A stretch of 64,000 nt of DNA, from assembly GCA_021234155.1 (NCBI GenBank), contig JAJEKV010000039.1, positions 4,632,745-4,696,744 on the forward strand. The letters are read 5' to 3'. The DNA is from Isoetes taiwanensis (lineage: Eukaryota > Streptophyta > Lycopodiopsida > Isoetales > Isoetaceae). Of this stretch, positions 12,576-23,183 are shown piece by piece (position 1 is the first letter of the stretch; each line of letters opens with the position of its first letter). The notes under the pieces were generated by a model. The model saw only the letters and a list, made by a program, of their open reading frames with translations, did not search any database and was not told the DNA's origin. The translations under genes and the position numbers were made by a program.

Positions 12576-13391
12576 ATGGATACTCTATCCAAGGGTAAAT
12601 ATGTTGTAATCGAAAAATTCAACGGCGAAAACTTCCACACTTGGCAAGTCAAGATGAAGTTCCATCTAATCGAGAAAGATTTATTTGGAGTCGTCGATGG
12701 TTCTGAGAAGAAACCAAGTGATGCTGCCGAGCTTGTGAAATGGGAATTAAAGAATAAGAAAGCTATGGCCATGATTGGATTGGGATTAGGAGACTCGCAA
12801 ATTCACCATGTGGATTTCTCCAAATCTGCAAGAGATATCTGGAATGCTCTCGACCAAATCTTTGGAGCGCAAATCAAGCATTCAAAGGTACTTCTAAAGA
12901 GAAAACTATTTGAAATTCGAATGGATGAAGGAGAAAGCCTTGCTGAACATCTAAACGAGATAAGATCCATTCTGAATCAATTAGCCGGGATCAACGCAAG
13001 AGTAGAGGAAGATGACGCGAAAGCAATCTTATTCCAAAGTCTTCCACCTTCTTTCGGTAATGCTGTAACCACTCTCCAGATTGTAGAACATCTTACTTTT
13101 GAGCAGATTATTGCCTCTTTATTGGAAAAAGAGCGCAAATTGCGAAAGCAAGATCTTTCCTCTGTGGCAATGTTTGCTAAGGGAAAGGATAAACAAGGAG
13201 AAAGTGAAGAACAAAATGATGGCACTAGCAATATGGCAGAAAGAAAACCAGGAAAATGCCGCTATTGTGCAAAAGCTGGCCATTGGGCACGAGATTGTCG
13301 AAAGAAGAAAAATGATGAATCAAAATCTAAGGAACCTGATCTCAAGAGCTTTACAGCTATAATAGAAGATGATGAAGACTTAGGCTTCTAG
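12576..13391 (+). CDS. Copia gag polyprotein, intact, 271 aa
   Basis: The start is ATG 12576 (MDTLSKGKYVV), in the frame that stays open to TAG 13391. An upstream in-frame TTG at 12567 is not needed. Residues about 10-190 form the Ty1/Copia gag core (UBN2/retrotran_gag_2 family): FNGENFHTWQVKMKFHLIEK, then ARDIWNALDQIFG, then LKRKLFEIRMDEGESLAEHL. Near the C-terminus is a CCHC knuckle, CRYCAKAGHWARDC, in a Lys-rich context, followed by an acidic tail (IIEDDEDLGF). In autonomous elements the frame runs on into protease after such a segment; here it stops and the right LTR follows 179 bp later. The product would be a capsid/nucleocapsid protein able to package RNA in virus-like particles. It is the only uninterrupted transposon protein in the window. 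Confidence 0.93.
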   Translation: MDTLSKGKYVVIEKFNGENFHTWQVKMKFHLIEKDLFGVVDGSEKKPSDAAELVKWELKNKKAMAMIGLGLGDSQIHHVDFSKSARDIWNALDQIFGAQIKHSKVLLKRKLFEIRMDEGESLAEHLNEIRSILNQLAGINARVEEDDAKAILFQSLPPSFGNAVTTLQIVEHLTFEQIIASLLEKERKLRKQDLSSVAMFAKGKDKQGESEEQNDGTSNMAERKPGKCRYCAKAGHWARDCRKKKNDESKSKEPDLKSFTAIIEDDEDLGF

Positions 13392-13570
13392 AACTAAGGT
13401 CTATGAATGCAGATAAGAAGAAGTCACTAAAGGGTGATTGGGACTCCAAGCAGACAATTGCCGGACTAGGAGACAAGTTGATTGGAAGAATCAACAATCT
13501 TATCTGGTCATTAGGTCTTAGGTCATATATTAGATATGTTATATTATAGAGATGCTAGATCATGGGAGGG

Positions 13571-13771
13571 TGTTGAGGATGATCTTGCACCTCTTGGTGT
13601 GGATCGATGATGTGGCATGCCCTTTGGGCTGAATGGTCATCTCTCCAAGAGACACATCTCTATGATCAGACACACCTCTTCATAATCCATCCTATAAATG
13701 TACAAGCCAAGGCTGGGGCTATTCCAGTCACTCAGATCAATATATGCTTCCGCTATTCATATCTTTTGTCA
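13571..13771 (+). repeat. Right LTR of gag-only Copia element
   Basis: Identical to 12043-12243. It is preceded by the polypurine tract at 13562-13570 and followed by the CATTT target duplication. Confidence 0.93.
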
Positions 13772-14330
13772 CATTTTTCATACATGTTAGTTGCAGCGGC
13801 TGCTACACTTCCATATCCATAAGGCAATGCCAATAAAAGCTCAAATAGGTCTTTCTCCGAAAGAAGCCTATAACAGTAAAATGTTCAGGAGCTCTGAAGA
13901 ACATCCAAAACATCCAAAATTGGATTGTGAAAAAGAAATGATGTTGGTTGCAGAAACTCTTTTGTTGTTACTGTCTGAGCTCTACTGCAAGGAAAGAGGA
14001 AAGATGCTCCTGCAAAGGAATGATTGAAAAGCTGAAGTGCAGAACAAAGAATTAGGAACTTGAAAAGACCAGCTGAAGGATTTCATATATCAGACACCAA
14101 AAGGAATTAAAAAGATTGCACTATCACAAGAAAAACATACTGGCACTGGATATAAGTATGTCGCTGCAGCACTACAGAACTGACCAACAGAACTGACCAA
14201 AATATGTGCCGTATTTGGATCTGTCATAGCCAGAGCCCAAAAAAAAACTGCGTCCTCCTTTGTCATGCCTCTGCGCTGCCTGAGCCTGCCTCCATAGAAT
14301 AAAAAACGGTAGAACTTCTGGCCTTAACAT

Positions 14331-14835
14331 AACTCTGGCCTAACATGGGCGGAAGACCGTATTTATCATTCGGGATGTGGTTAATCTGGACACCCATTAT
14401 CAGCCACCAAGAACCGCGCAGTTGCAAGCCCAAAAACCAACTGTTTTTTGCCCTTTTTTGATCGATTCTGCTCTATTTCGCCTCAAATCTCTTCTTCTCT
14501 TCGTCAATCTAGCATAAAAGGGGCATACAAAGCGATTGGCATGCTTTTTAAAGCGGATCAAACCGCCCACGGAGCAGGAAGAGCGATCTGATCAAAATTT
14601 CTGCCCCCACCGCACAGTTCTACGCCTGGTTTTTTGTCCGGATTAACCACTTTTTGTCCGGATTAACCACTTGGCTGATATCGGATGTCCGGATTAACCA
14701 CCCTGGCTGATATAGGATGTCCGGATTAACCACCCTGGCTGATACCGGATGTCCGGATTAACCACTCTGTTTTGTCCGGAAAAACCACATCCCGGATGAT
14801 ATATACGGAGTTCCAACATGGGCTTGACGGAGAGG
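14331..14835. mobile_element. Foldback/MITE-like inverted repeat of about 0.5 kb
   Basis: The left arm (about 14350-14395) contains CCGTATTTATC, GGGATGTGGTTAATCTGGACA. The right arm (about 14770-14815) is an imperfect inverse (TGTCCGGAAAAACCACATCCC, GATATATACGG). The arms share about three quarters of their bases over roughly 50 bp. The space between them includes a tandem array made of the same TGTCCGGATTAACCAC motif, as if arm sequence had been amplified. No target duplication was established. Confidence 0.5.
14634..14790. repeat. Minisatellite of TGTCCGGATTAACCAC units
   Basis: The 16-base motif starts near 14635, 14655, 14686, 14718 and 14750. The later units have a 31-32-bp period (motif plus CCTGGCTGATAYMGGA). 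Confidence 0.85.
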
Positions 14836-15230
14836 TCTGATAAGCCAGAATAATCCACCGACCGCTGCACAAAACCGCCCTGGATTAGACCGACAGGCTC
14901 CTTTTCTCTTTTATACCAACACAAAGGCCTTTCCAGATCATTCGCGAAGGCGCGAGACGTTCTGATTAGCTTCCAGAAAGACCCGTTACCTTCCAAATGG
15001 CTTCTCCAAAACACTCGATCCTCTTTGGAATCTTCTAGTAGCTTCCTCTTGCATGTACCATTGAAATATCTGCATTTAATGTCTAATTATAGAACATTCT
15101 AGAATCAACCCTATTATAATTATATGTTAGAGATAAAGCAAAAAGGATTTCTGTTTGATCCTAATATTTTTTCGCCAGCAAAAATTTTGGGGGTAACACG
15201 TGGATGGATGCCTTAATACAGCGGAAACAT

Positions 15231-15310
15231 GAATGAAAATTAAAAAGAAAATCGACAGGATTCTTGCTTTGAATGAAAATTAAAAAGAAAATCGACAGGA
15301 TTCTTGCTTT
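15231..15310. repeat. Perfect 40-bp tandem duplication
   Basis: Bases 15231-15270 and 15271-15310 are identical (start GAATGAAAATTAAAAAG). Confidence 0.95.
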
Positions 15311-15783
15311 GGAAGCAATAGAATCCCCTGCTCTATGCATCGGATTTGGCGTATGTCGGATCTGGAGCCCCAAATGTTTTGTAGCTCCTGGCTATGGCTA
15401 TGGCGATGGCGGAGCATTGAAGCTCTAGCAACTTGGGCTGCTGCAATATGACCCGGGCTAAATGCATGACCAAATGCCTCTTGCCGCTGCAAGATTTGCA
15501 AATCTTGCTTCAGGACTTTCACAGTCTGAGCAGCGAAGTGTCGACATCTGCAACCTTCAGTTCCGCAAATCCGACAGAAGATCTGGTCAAAGAATGGAAC
15601 TCGCATTCATCCAATATCACGTAGGACAAGGACATTCAGGAGAAGTGACATCTAGGGTTCCAGTTTTGATAGCAGAACCCTAGCTGACGGATATCGGCAA
15701 GGATCAACAGATGGAAAGTAAATATCTATATTTTTGATAAAAATTTCACGCATGTCCCTAATAATTGTTAACGGACAATGCAG

Positions 15784-16944
15784 CTCATCCGGTGACTTTA
15801 GAGATGATGAGAGTAATCAGAACGGAGATAGTACTGATGGTACGTCTGAAAGCTTTTCTGCTAAGATAGCACCAAATGGGAAGCTTTCTGGAGATGATCT
15901 TGCATCTAAGGAAATTAGGAAAGCAAGCCAGAACCCACCGACCTGGCTGGCAGATGCCATGCCAAATGAATTTACGGTAGGCTCGTATATCTATTCTGTG
16001 CAGTTTTGGGTACTGTATGTTTTCTTATTTGTTTGTTTATGCACTGTATAGGAGGATATCAGAAAGAGTGATGCCCCTCTCAATACCAAATATCTCCAAA
16101 CTATGGTGGAATGTATTGCAATGTTAGGAAAGGTTGCAGCATCTGGGGCCACTGATCAGGTAGGGTTTTCTGCCATTGGTACCAATTATGTTAATTTATG
16201 CTTGCTGCAATTTAATAATTGGTCCTAAACTCATAGATATTAGAATTCATATCCATGGCTTTTGAGCAATAGTAGCGTATTCCAACTTCATAACTAAGAA
16301 TGAAAGGAAGTTAGTCTCTCAATATCTGGCTAATGCCACTGACTTTCTTTTATATTCTTCTACAGCCAAAGGCTTAGGCAGATGGTTCATGAAGTGATAA
16401 CAGCAGAGATAAGGGCACGTGCTTCCTCTGCCGACTCTTCTAAATTGGCCATTGGTCGAGTTTCTAATGGAGCATCATCTGTACCATCTCGATTTCAGTT
16501 ACGAAATGGCGTACAAAGAAGTAAGAATCAAAGGAGATCTGCTGTTGGACAATCTTTTCCGAGATTGGGCGGGGTCTCGATGGGGGGCCAATTTGGGCCA
16601 GCTCGGGTTAAAAGACAAGGACTTCTAGAATCAATTCTAGCATTGATTATTCAAATACTAGGTGCAAATTTAATGTAACTCTTTTGATCTGTTGCATTTC
16701 AAAATGCTTTTATTACTTTGATCATTACCGTGACATCCACTGTTTCATGAATATTTGCATATTTACTTTTTTACATGCAGAAAATCATGTTATTGTTGGG
16801 GAAGCACTAGAGGTTAGATCTACAGAAGCCAGCACTGTTTTCGAACATTCTCCAGGAAAACCAGATCTTCAATGGAATAATGACCTTGACAGTAATCGTG
16901 CATTGGGAGGATATAGTCTGGGTTTTGTTTTAATGGTTATACAG
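15784..16944 (+). pseudogene. SEC8: SEC8 / EXOC4 (exocyst subunit) fragment, intron-containing
   Basis: Four exon-like blocks keep splice sites: about 15784-15976, 16052-16159, 16366-16661 and 16781-16944. The first ends in PPTWLADAMPNEFT. The second reads EDIRKSDAPLNTKYLQTMVE then CIAMLGKVAASGA. The third has QRLRQMVHEVITAEIRARA. The fourth has ENHVIVGEALE and LGGYSLGFVLMVIQ. In plant SEC8 the same order occurs (a PPWL-DAT-DEF block, IRKSDAPL, MLGKVAAAGA, CQRLRP-IHEII, ENHVVVG, GGYSIGF). SEC8 is a subunit of the exocyst, which tethers secretory vesicles at the plasma membrane. Exon 3 entered in phase 0 meets TAG after three codons; the homologous frame is shifted by one base, so this is a broken copy. 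Only the middle of the gene is present, and it sits inside the CACTA-like insertion, so it is probably captured genomic DNA. Confidence 0.82.
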
Positions 16945-18300
16945 GTAATGGAGAGTCTCTCTTGGCTGGTTTTGGTCAGGTTAAACAACATTTTGACATG
17001 GACCGCAGTAGTTGATGTATGATCTCATGAATCAGTGCACGCATTAGTATTAAGCTTGTGTAAAAAAACTAGAGTTGAAGTTGTTGCAAATGGTGTTGTG
17101 CAGGTCACACGGTCTGCCAAATGGTGAGACGTAGAAGCTTCTTCCAATTCTTCAGATTCTGGATCATTTGAGCTACTGGTTTATTGTGCCCAAATTCTAT
17201 CTGGTTCATTCTTTTTGTCTACATACATGTCTTTGCTTCCAGTCAACCATAACAGTGGAGTTCTTTCCCATTTAAAAATCAATCTCAATTTTGGATGAGG
17301 GCTCCCATCTTGGTTACCTAGCTTCCCTAGTTATGTTATCTACCTCAAAGTTTTCCTTCCTTTTGTAAGTTGATTCTCACCTTTGTTGCCTGATATATCA
17401 TCAGATTGATTAAGTGCATCTTTAAGGTAAAAAATATGCATGACACACTCTATTCGTGCATTTATAACAAGATTAAAAAAAAAGGCCTTGCTCACAGGCA
17501 TTTTCGCTAGTGCTGGTTGATCCGACAAAGCCAGCAGCTAAACCCAAATTGATAGCTAGGGATGGAAAACTTGAGATTGTGAAGGAAGAGGCGAGGGCGG
17601 ATCCAAACGGGATAGACATCGCCATAGCCGATGCTCCAGAGCTGGATTCCACGAACGTGGTAGTCGGATCCTAAAGCATGAATGACCCCTATTTTTTTTG
17701 GGACGCCATAGCCAATTTCGGGGAGCTGACTGCCACAGCATAATTATCTTATTGCTTCTTACTGCTTCGTTGCCCTAATCAACTAACTAGGTTTTGTATG
17801 TAGGTGAAGCGCAAACAAAAGACTACAGGTTGTCGTTGTGTGGAAATTTTGTTCACAACACTTCTGAGGCACTTCACTCTTCACATTGATTATGCACAGA
17901 GCAGAAGAAAATTGTTGGTGTTGGTTTTGCAGGCAGAGAGCTGGAATCCTGAGTCCTTGTCAGCAATTGAGAAGGGCAACACAAAATCTAAGAATACCCA
18001 GCAGGAAAAGAAAGGAGCCAGCTAAAATTGGATTAGAAACAAAGCCAAATGATGAATGTCTAGCAGAACAAACTCTGATTGAACGATTTAAAACCCAGTC
18101 TCTGTCTTGCTTGGCAGCACAAAATCATGGGGAGGTTTGAAGATCCGAGCAAAATGCCCCTTCTTCCGCCATATAAAGCTTTTCATTCGCAGCTTACATT
18201 TCTAGCTCATAAAATAGTCTTGGATAAATATAGACAGACTCCTTGCACAAAACAGGACTTTCCTGCAACATCGCTACCATAACTACTGCATTGCAGCCAT
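16945..18300. other. Downstream of the SEC8 fragment; little recognisable
   Basis: No clear continuation of SEC8 was found beyond the fourth exon. One open exon-like block is listed separately at 17498-17674. The remainder has short frames without family resemblance. Confidence 0.4.
17498..17674 (+). pseudogene. Unidentified exon-like open block, 58 codons
   Basis: After a pyrimidine-poor but usable acceptor (CTCACAG) a frame opens with AFSLVLVDPTKPAAKPKLIA and ends at TAA 17672-17674. The composition (KPKLIARDGKLEIVKEEA, then ADPNGIDIAIADAPELD) looks like real protein rather than random translation. I do not recognise the family. It may be another captured terminal exon. Confidence 0.25.
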
Positions 18301-18304
18301 CCTC

Positions 18305-18420
18305 CATTGCAGCTTCTTTTTTTTTTGAGGGTAAGAAGTATGATTTTCTATTAATAAAAAGTGGCCCAAGACCTTATTACAAAGCGGCCCAGAGGCCTTA
18401 TAGGAAGAAGTAGCACATGG
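18305..18420 (-). mobile_element. Possible 3' end of a minus-strand plant L1-type LINE
   Basis: On the minus strand the sequence runs from CCACTTTTTATTAATAGAAAATC through CTTCTTACCCTC into a short poly(A), read as the T-run at 18310-18319. Plant L1 3'UTRs often end in a similar AATAGAAAA... plus poly(A) arrangement. No reverse transcriptase is recognisable next to it, so it is probably a strongly truncated copy. Confidence 0.3.
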
Positions 18421-21397
18421 TCACCAGATAGAAAGAATTAACACATACATAACAATACAGCCACCAAACTAGAGAACCTCAACAAAATGATGCCCCTGTA
18501 CTCTGTCCAAAGCGCCCTCAACCTCTTCATTATCATAACAAGAGGATAGAGAACCTCCTCTCCGCCCATCCAGTACTATAGAGCATATTCCTTGTACCTT
18601 CATTGCAGATACTATGGGAAAACAGTTATATTTGTGGAGCTCTACTAAAAACATCCTTCCAGATCTTGAAGCACCCCGACATATATACCTTGGAAGAATA
18701 ATTCTTTCAACATGGAGACTCGAGAATTTGGAGGTGCATTCTGAAATTCCATTCTCTTCTCTCACTTAAGTACTATGGGATACTAGTCCCTTTCCATTCG
18801 ATATGTTCACGCTACCTTGAAGCACAACCCAGGAGATGCAAGCAAAAACAAAACAAAAAGTACTGGGGATTGCTCACCGTCTTCCACAAGAGAGATACTA
18901 TGATTGGTCATCCAAAGGCACCAATCAGACCCAAAGTATCCGTCACTCCGCTCCTACAGCTGCCTCAACCTCTTCTTTACAACAAAGGTATTTAGATCAT
19001 GCGCCTATTTCCCAAAAAAGACCAAAAGAAATGAGCTCCATTTCTTGCTATCCTAATTACTATGGGAGGAAGCCTCTTTCATTCCTAGAAGGCTTCATCA
19101 TGTTAAGGCTTCAACAAGATCCGCAAACCCCAAGGATCCGTGGCAGCCCCATCATTCTGAGACAAAAGATATGGTGAAAAAAAAAAACCGCTCAATGATA
19201 TCTACCTCAAGCGCACCAATCAAACATTTGAAGACAGTACCACCACAGACAGTATATGTGTCTATATAGCCGCAGCTACTACAATGAAGAATTACAAGCC
19301 TCCCGTCCTGTAACTCTTACTTTCACCATTCCTCTTCCCTGTAATGCAAGAATCACCATGAAACCCTCTCTAGCTGGGATAGAGAAGGGGAAAAATATCC
19401 ACAAACGATAACGAAGCATGCAACACTTAAGATCCAGTCAATCACTACATATTCCCCATCTGTCGTGACAATAGCAAAGAAAGCGAGGCGTGTATCTGCG
19501 GTGAGTGCGCACACAACCACGGTGAGTGCGGCCCTTATGTTGCAGTGAGTGCAACCAGGATCTCAGACTTAAGGCCAAAACCACATAAGAATGGAAATAA
19601 TACTGCCCGGTGCAAACAAACCAGGTTTGAAAGACCAGATCTGAAAAACCATGCTCCGAAACTGTTTATAGTTCTAGCACTAGTGGAAAAATGAGACTAA
19701 GGCAGACTAAGGCAAAAGCTCTAAGCCATCAAGAGCCTTTGCTGCTCATACTAGCTGCTAGCTATTCTCTGTCTCCATAACAAAAGCTAATGGCAAATGC
19801 AAAAAGGACACCCCTTACCCGATCATAACTGATGCTTGGGGAAGTTTTGGAAGAAGCGGCTGTATTCCATCGATTCCCTGTTGCAGCAGATCCACAAGCA
19901 CGGGGAAGCAACCCCCTTTCCATCAACCATAGCCTTGCCAGAGGCAGAAGCAGCCCAATTCGCTGCTCATCCAGCAATCGTTGCAACAACAGGTTTCTCC
20001 AAGCAGTCGGGCGGCTGCCGCCTCCGCCCTAGAAATTAGGGCGCAACATGCAGCTGCTCATAGTCTTTAAATCGGGCTGCTTCAAAGTGTATGGCAAGAT
20101 GCTTCACGACAGATTCGTCCTATTCCAGTAATCGCTCTGGTTTCGTTCTTCAATATTCAAAGAGTAGATTTGTCCTAAGAGTAGATTAATTCGTGGTTTT
20201 CCTTCTGCAATGCCTGTAAAGAGATGTATCTTGCATCCCTGCATATGACATTGTGAGATATGATCCTACATATTTATTTTCTTTTTCCTTTCATCATTTC
20301 CAGTACTAAAATTATGATAAACATATAGATTGCATACTTTGTTATTTTTGCTTTAAACAAAAGCAACTGGAAGATTGTTGGGCAATGCTAACATAAGGAG
20401 AAGTACAAGCCTTAGTTGCCAGTGTTATTCTCTTAAGGTTTGAGGTATGGTCGTTCAGAGTTTGGCTTGCTATTGCCAGAAAGTAGTCGATCTAAAACTG
20501 CCTTGGTTAATAAATATGATTTTTGAAACTTCTGGAGAAACCACATGCATTGCCACACGGGTCCACTTTCTGATGTCATGAAGCGACATCTTTCGGATTC
20601 TTAATCTGGCGGAATCTTTCATTCTAAGAGATTTAAGGGAGGTAGGCCTAGTTTGAATGTATTTTTTCCTTTTGAAATTGTTTCTGATGTGTTTGGTAAA
20701 ATATTATGTGATGATAACTATATTTAGCACAATGATATTCTACTCACTGAGAGATTCAAGATTTGACAGTGTGTGATAGCTTTTTTTTTTTTTTTTTTTG
20801 GCAGGTAACAATATTCTATAGAGGTTGGCAATTTTGGAACCTTTTTCTAAGAGAATATTACATCTGGACATATTCATATATGTATGTTGTCATCTGTATC
20901 GCATTGTATAGTTGGCCTTTACATGTTCTCGCTTAAACTCTGTAATATAATGATGCGTTCTGGAAGGTGATGTAGACCTAACAACTGCCCATGTAAGTTT
21001 GCAACCTTACTCCATGACGCATGTCTTTGACTTTTGTGAAGAACTAAACATGCATGCAACATGAAGGGCTTTGACCCCAAATTTCTAAATGTGCCTCTTT
21101 CTGACCAATGTCATAATATTGATGAGTCTGGATCTGTATTTTTAGCCCATCAAGTTGGTTAAATTTTTCACAATCCTAAAAAAGATGTGTATGTGGCATC
21201 TTTTGATTGGACCTGCTTTAATATCTATAAATGACCAAGAATAATTGAAGATGTTTAGCAAATTTGATTGGTGAAGAGAACCTAAACATTACTTTTAAGC
21301 CATTGCGATTTCAAAGAAAAAATTGTAACTTATTCACCTTGGTAGAATAGCGGATGTTGCACGTTAGGCCATTTGTTATGGGCTGGGAAAGAGAAAC
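18421..21397. other. Remainder of the CACTA-like insertion, no gene recognised
   Basis: Open frames near 18469-18765 (minus) and 19832-20039 (plus) have no family resemblance that I can support. A poly(T) run lies near 20781-20799. The AT-rich stretch 20040-21397 shows no coding pattern. Confidence 0.4.
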
Positions 21398-21439
21398 GTT
21401 CGCGGCGGCCTTGGCCGCCGCGATAAGTTTCTTGTATTC
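21398..21439 (-). repeat. Right terminal inverted repeat with GC palindrome
   Basis: 10-bp arms CGCGGCGGCC and GGCCGCCGCG around TT (21401-21422), followed by ATAAGTTTCTTGTATTC. It is the inverse of 9906-9945. Confidence 0.8.
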
Positions 21440-21546
21440 TTAAGGGTTATTTAACCCTTACATGGCCCAATGGCATTTTAGCCATTCTAACGCCCATTGT
21501 CACAAGGCCCGTGCAACAAGCAATGTTGTAACACGCTTATATTCGC
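21440..21546 (-). repeat. 5' LTR of the chromovirus, piece 2 of 3
   Basis: It matches 3522-3627 of the intact LTR (TTAAGGGTTATTTAA... through ACACGCTTATATTCGC) and stops where the 1.47-kb insertion begins. Confidence 0.92.
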
Positions 21547-23019
21547 CCTACGTAACCCCCCGTGTGAATATGCACCCAAACCAAAGGGGGTTTTAGGGGG
21601 ATGTTAATTTAAATGTATTGAATGTAATGGTTTGTGTTAATTAATGTTGATTGTAGTGATGTGTTGGTTGTTATTATGCTATATATTACTAAAAAAATTT
21701 TGGGCCCTTCGGGCCCTAATAAAGGCCTTTGGGCATTAAGGATGGCATAACTTCACGTACCAACTTTAACACTTATGCATGTAATACCACGAGAAACACT
21801 TGTAATCTAATTACACCACAAACTCTCTGCATTTTATAGTGAGGATGAACAACCCAAAATTGACCAAATGCAGCAAATTTATTTACCATTTATGTTCTGA
21901 AATAAAATTGAATCAAATAAAAGCTTTTGACATTGATAATGTTTTATTCACAAACCATTGCATGGCGTTATCTGCAGTAACAATTGGTGAGGTTCATAAA
22001 GAACCGGTAATACTTTCTCACGGGTTGCACGGCTTTGGTTTAACAAGTGAAGAGAATCGGCCGGTTTGGTGATGTGGAGTAGGTCTCTCAGAAAGCGGTC
22101 GGTGAAGCAAGATCAAGGGTAGAGGTTTTGAAGCAAGCTTGCTTTCATTAGCGTTCCACATATTGTTACTTCAGCTCTGACTATTCCTCTTTCACAATGA
22201 AACTATTGTTTAACAATCCATGTGATTTCGGATGGTCCATCTCTAGCTTAAAGATAATGCATGATTCACTTTCTGGTTCGATTAAAGTTCCAAACCTACA
22301 ATATAAATGCATTCTTGTGGCCTTTGTTTGACTAATGCATGATTCAGAAAAGGCGTGGAATAATCCGCATGTTGTGTGCACAAGAATCCGTTTGTTGATT
22401 AAAGCTAAATGCTGGCTGCTATGAACAATCCGACAGGCCAGGAATATCCAAGAGTTGAAAGCAAACAGAGGGCCTAAACTCTAAACTCTTTTTGAATCTG
22501 CAGCAAATCTTAGAATAGCTAAAGGGAAGGAGACAAAGGCGAGTTTTGCAGCACTACATTGTAGAACCAGGAAAACAATACCTTGTAAAAAAAACCGTTA
22601 TGCTAACTGAAGAAACATTAAAAAACAAATACCTTTGTAAGTGTGAGCAAAAAATCCACATCGTGGTAGCAAAAATCCACTCCGGCAACAAGAATCCAAG
22701 AGGGCAAGTACACATGCGCATGCACACATGCACACACACACATGAACTTGCACTTGCACATGCACAGTACACATGCACATGCATACACATGCACGTGCAC
22801 ATGCACATGCATACATATGCGCATTGTTCATGCACAAAGACATGCAGAGAAAGACGACAACCCTCGGATTGTTCCAACCAACGAAAATCAACGGCCCATA
22901 AAGGGTGCACTCTAGAAATACTATTTAGTACACCTCAACGAATACAACAATGAAATCATAGAAAAACCATTTGAAAAAACGTATAAAAATCTAAAAGTAA
23001 CCCCATATTATTATGCTAG
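21547..23019. mobile_element. 1.47-kb insertion in the LTR with 8-bp target duplication
   Basis: ATATTCGC occurs at 21539-21546 and again at 23020-23027, while the intact LTR has it once. The insert begins CCTACGTAACCCCCC and ends CATATTATTATGCTAG. An 8-bp duplication is typical of hAT elements, but clear terminal inverted repeats are not visible and no transposase is encoded. The insert contains a palindromic segment GGGCCCTTCGGGCCC near 21702 and an alternating CATGCA tract. Confidence 0.75.
22713..22825. repeat. CATGCA/CACA alternating purine-pyrimidine tract
   Basis: About 110 bp of ACATGCACATGCAC-type alternation, which is potentially Z-DNA-forming. His/Cys/Met-rich frames across it are artefacts of the repeat. 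Confidence 0.85.
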
Positions 23020-23183
23020 ATATTCGCACGGATCCCATTACACCCTAGCCTAAGATCTTAAGGTGCACCACAACAACCTAAGCTAGACCAGGGCAAGCGA
23101 CCATTATAAACATCCATTATGCCTAATATTAATATGCATGCACAATTCCGAGCAATGGTCTGTAAAATTATTTAGGCATAACA
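23020..23183 (-). repeat. 5' LTR of the chromovirus, piece 3 of 3 (outer end)
   Basis: It matches 3620-3783 of the intact LTR and ends in GGCATAACA, followed by GATAG, which resembles GATAAG before 2074. Confidence 0.92.

Larger units (their letters stand above)
12043..13771 (+). mobile_element. Gag-only Copia element (TR-GAG type) with identical LTRs
   Basis: A complete small LTR retrotransposon of 1729 bp. LTRs at 12043-12243 and 13571-13771 (201 bp each, TG...CA) appear identical base for base. CATTT directly flanks both ends (12038-12042 and 13772-13776), a perfect 5-bp target duplication. The PBS TGGTATCAGAGCC abuts the left LTR, and a purine tract (ATGGGAGGG) abuts the right LTR. The only protein is gag. 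No protease, integrase or reverse transcriptase lies between the LTRs. It would need a helper Copia for mobility. Identical LTRs mean a recent insertion. Confidence 0.93.
13777..15783. other. Non-coding part of the CACTA-like insertion
   Basis: No protein family is recognisable. It contains the foldback structure at about 14331-14835, its internal minisatellite and a 40-bp tandem duplication, all listed separately. Confidence 0.5.
9906..21439. mobile_element. CACTA-like DNA transposon (about 11.5 kb) with gene fragments, nested in the LTR
   Basis: The insertion interrupts an LTR whose intact copy shows the uninterrupted target. Its ends are inverted copies of one design. Each has TACAAG near the tip, a short A/T-rich spacer, then 10-bp arms CGCGGCGGCC and GGCCGCCGCG around a two-base centre (9924-9945 and 21401-21422). 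The tips (CATATACAAGGAG and, inverted, GAATACAAGAAAC) resemble the CACTACAAGAAA ends of plant CACTA/EnSpm elements, which often carry GC-rich subterminal hairpins. TTAA (or the last three bases) flanks both sides, but the exact target duplication is uncertain. No transposase was seen, so it is non-autonomous or decayed. Superfamily assignment is inference. Confidence 0.65.
2074..23183 (-). mobile_element. Ty3/gypsy chromovirus LTR retrotransposon, with two nested insertions in its 5' LTR
   Basis: The element lies on the minus strand. Its 3' LTR is 2074-3783. The coding region is about 3810-8404, the primer-binding site 8436-8448, and the 5' LTR is in three pieces (8450 to about 9905, 21440-21546, 23020-23183). 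Both LTRs read TGTTATGCC...GGTCCGTAACA in element sense and differ by only a few percent by eye. The flanks are GATAAG on the left and GATAG on the right, which fits a 5-bp target duplication with one indel. A chromodomain at the end of pol places it among chromoviruses. Removing the nested insertions leaves about 8.1 kb, a normal size for such elements. Confidence 0.93.

Noticed and set aside
15734-17022. A functional SEC8 gene
   Set aside because: Only an internal set of exons is present, exon 3 is out of frame, and the locus lies within a transposon insertion.
22546-22953. His/Thr/Met- and Cys/Met-rich frames over the CATGCA tract
   Set aside because: They are explained entirely by the alternating simple repeat.
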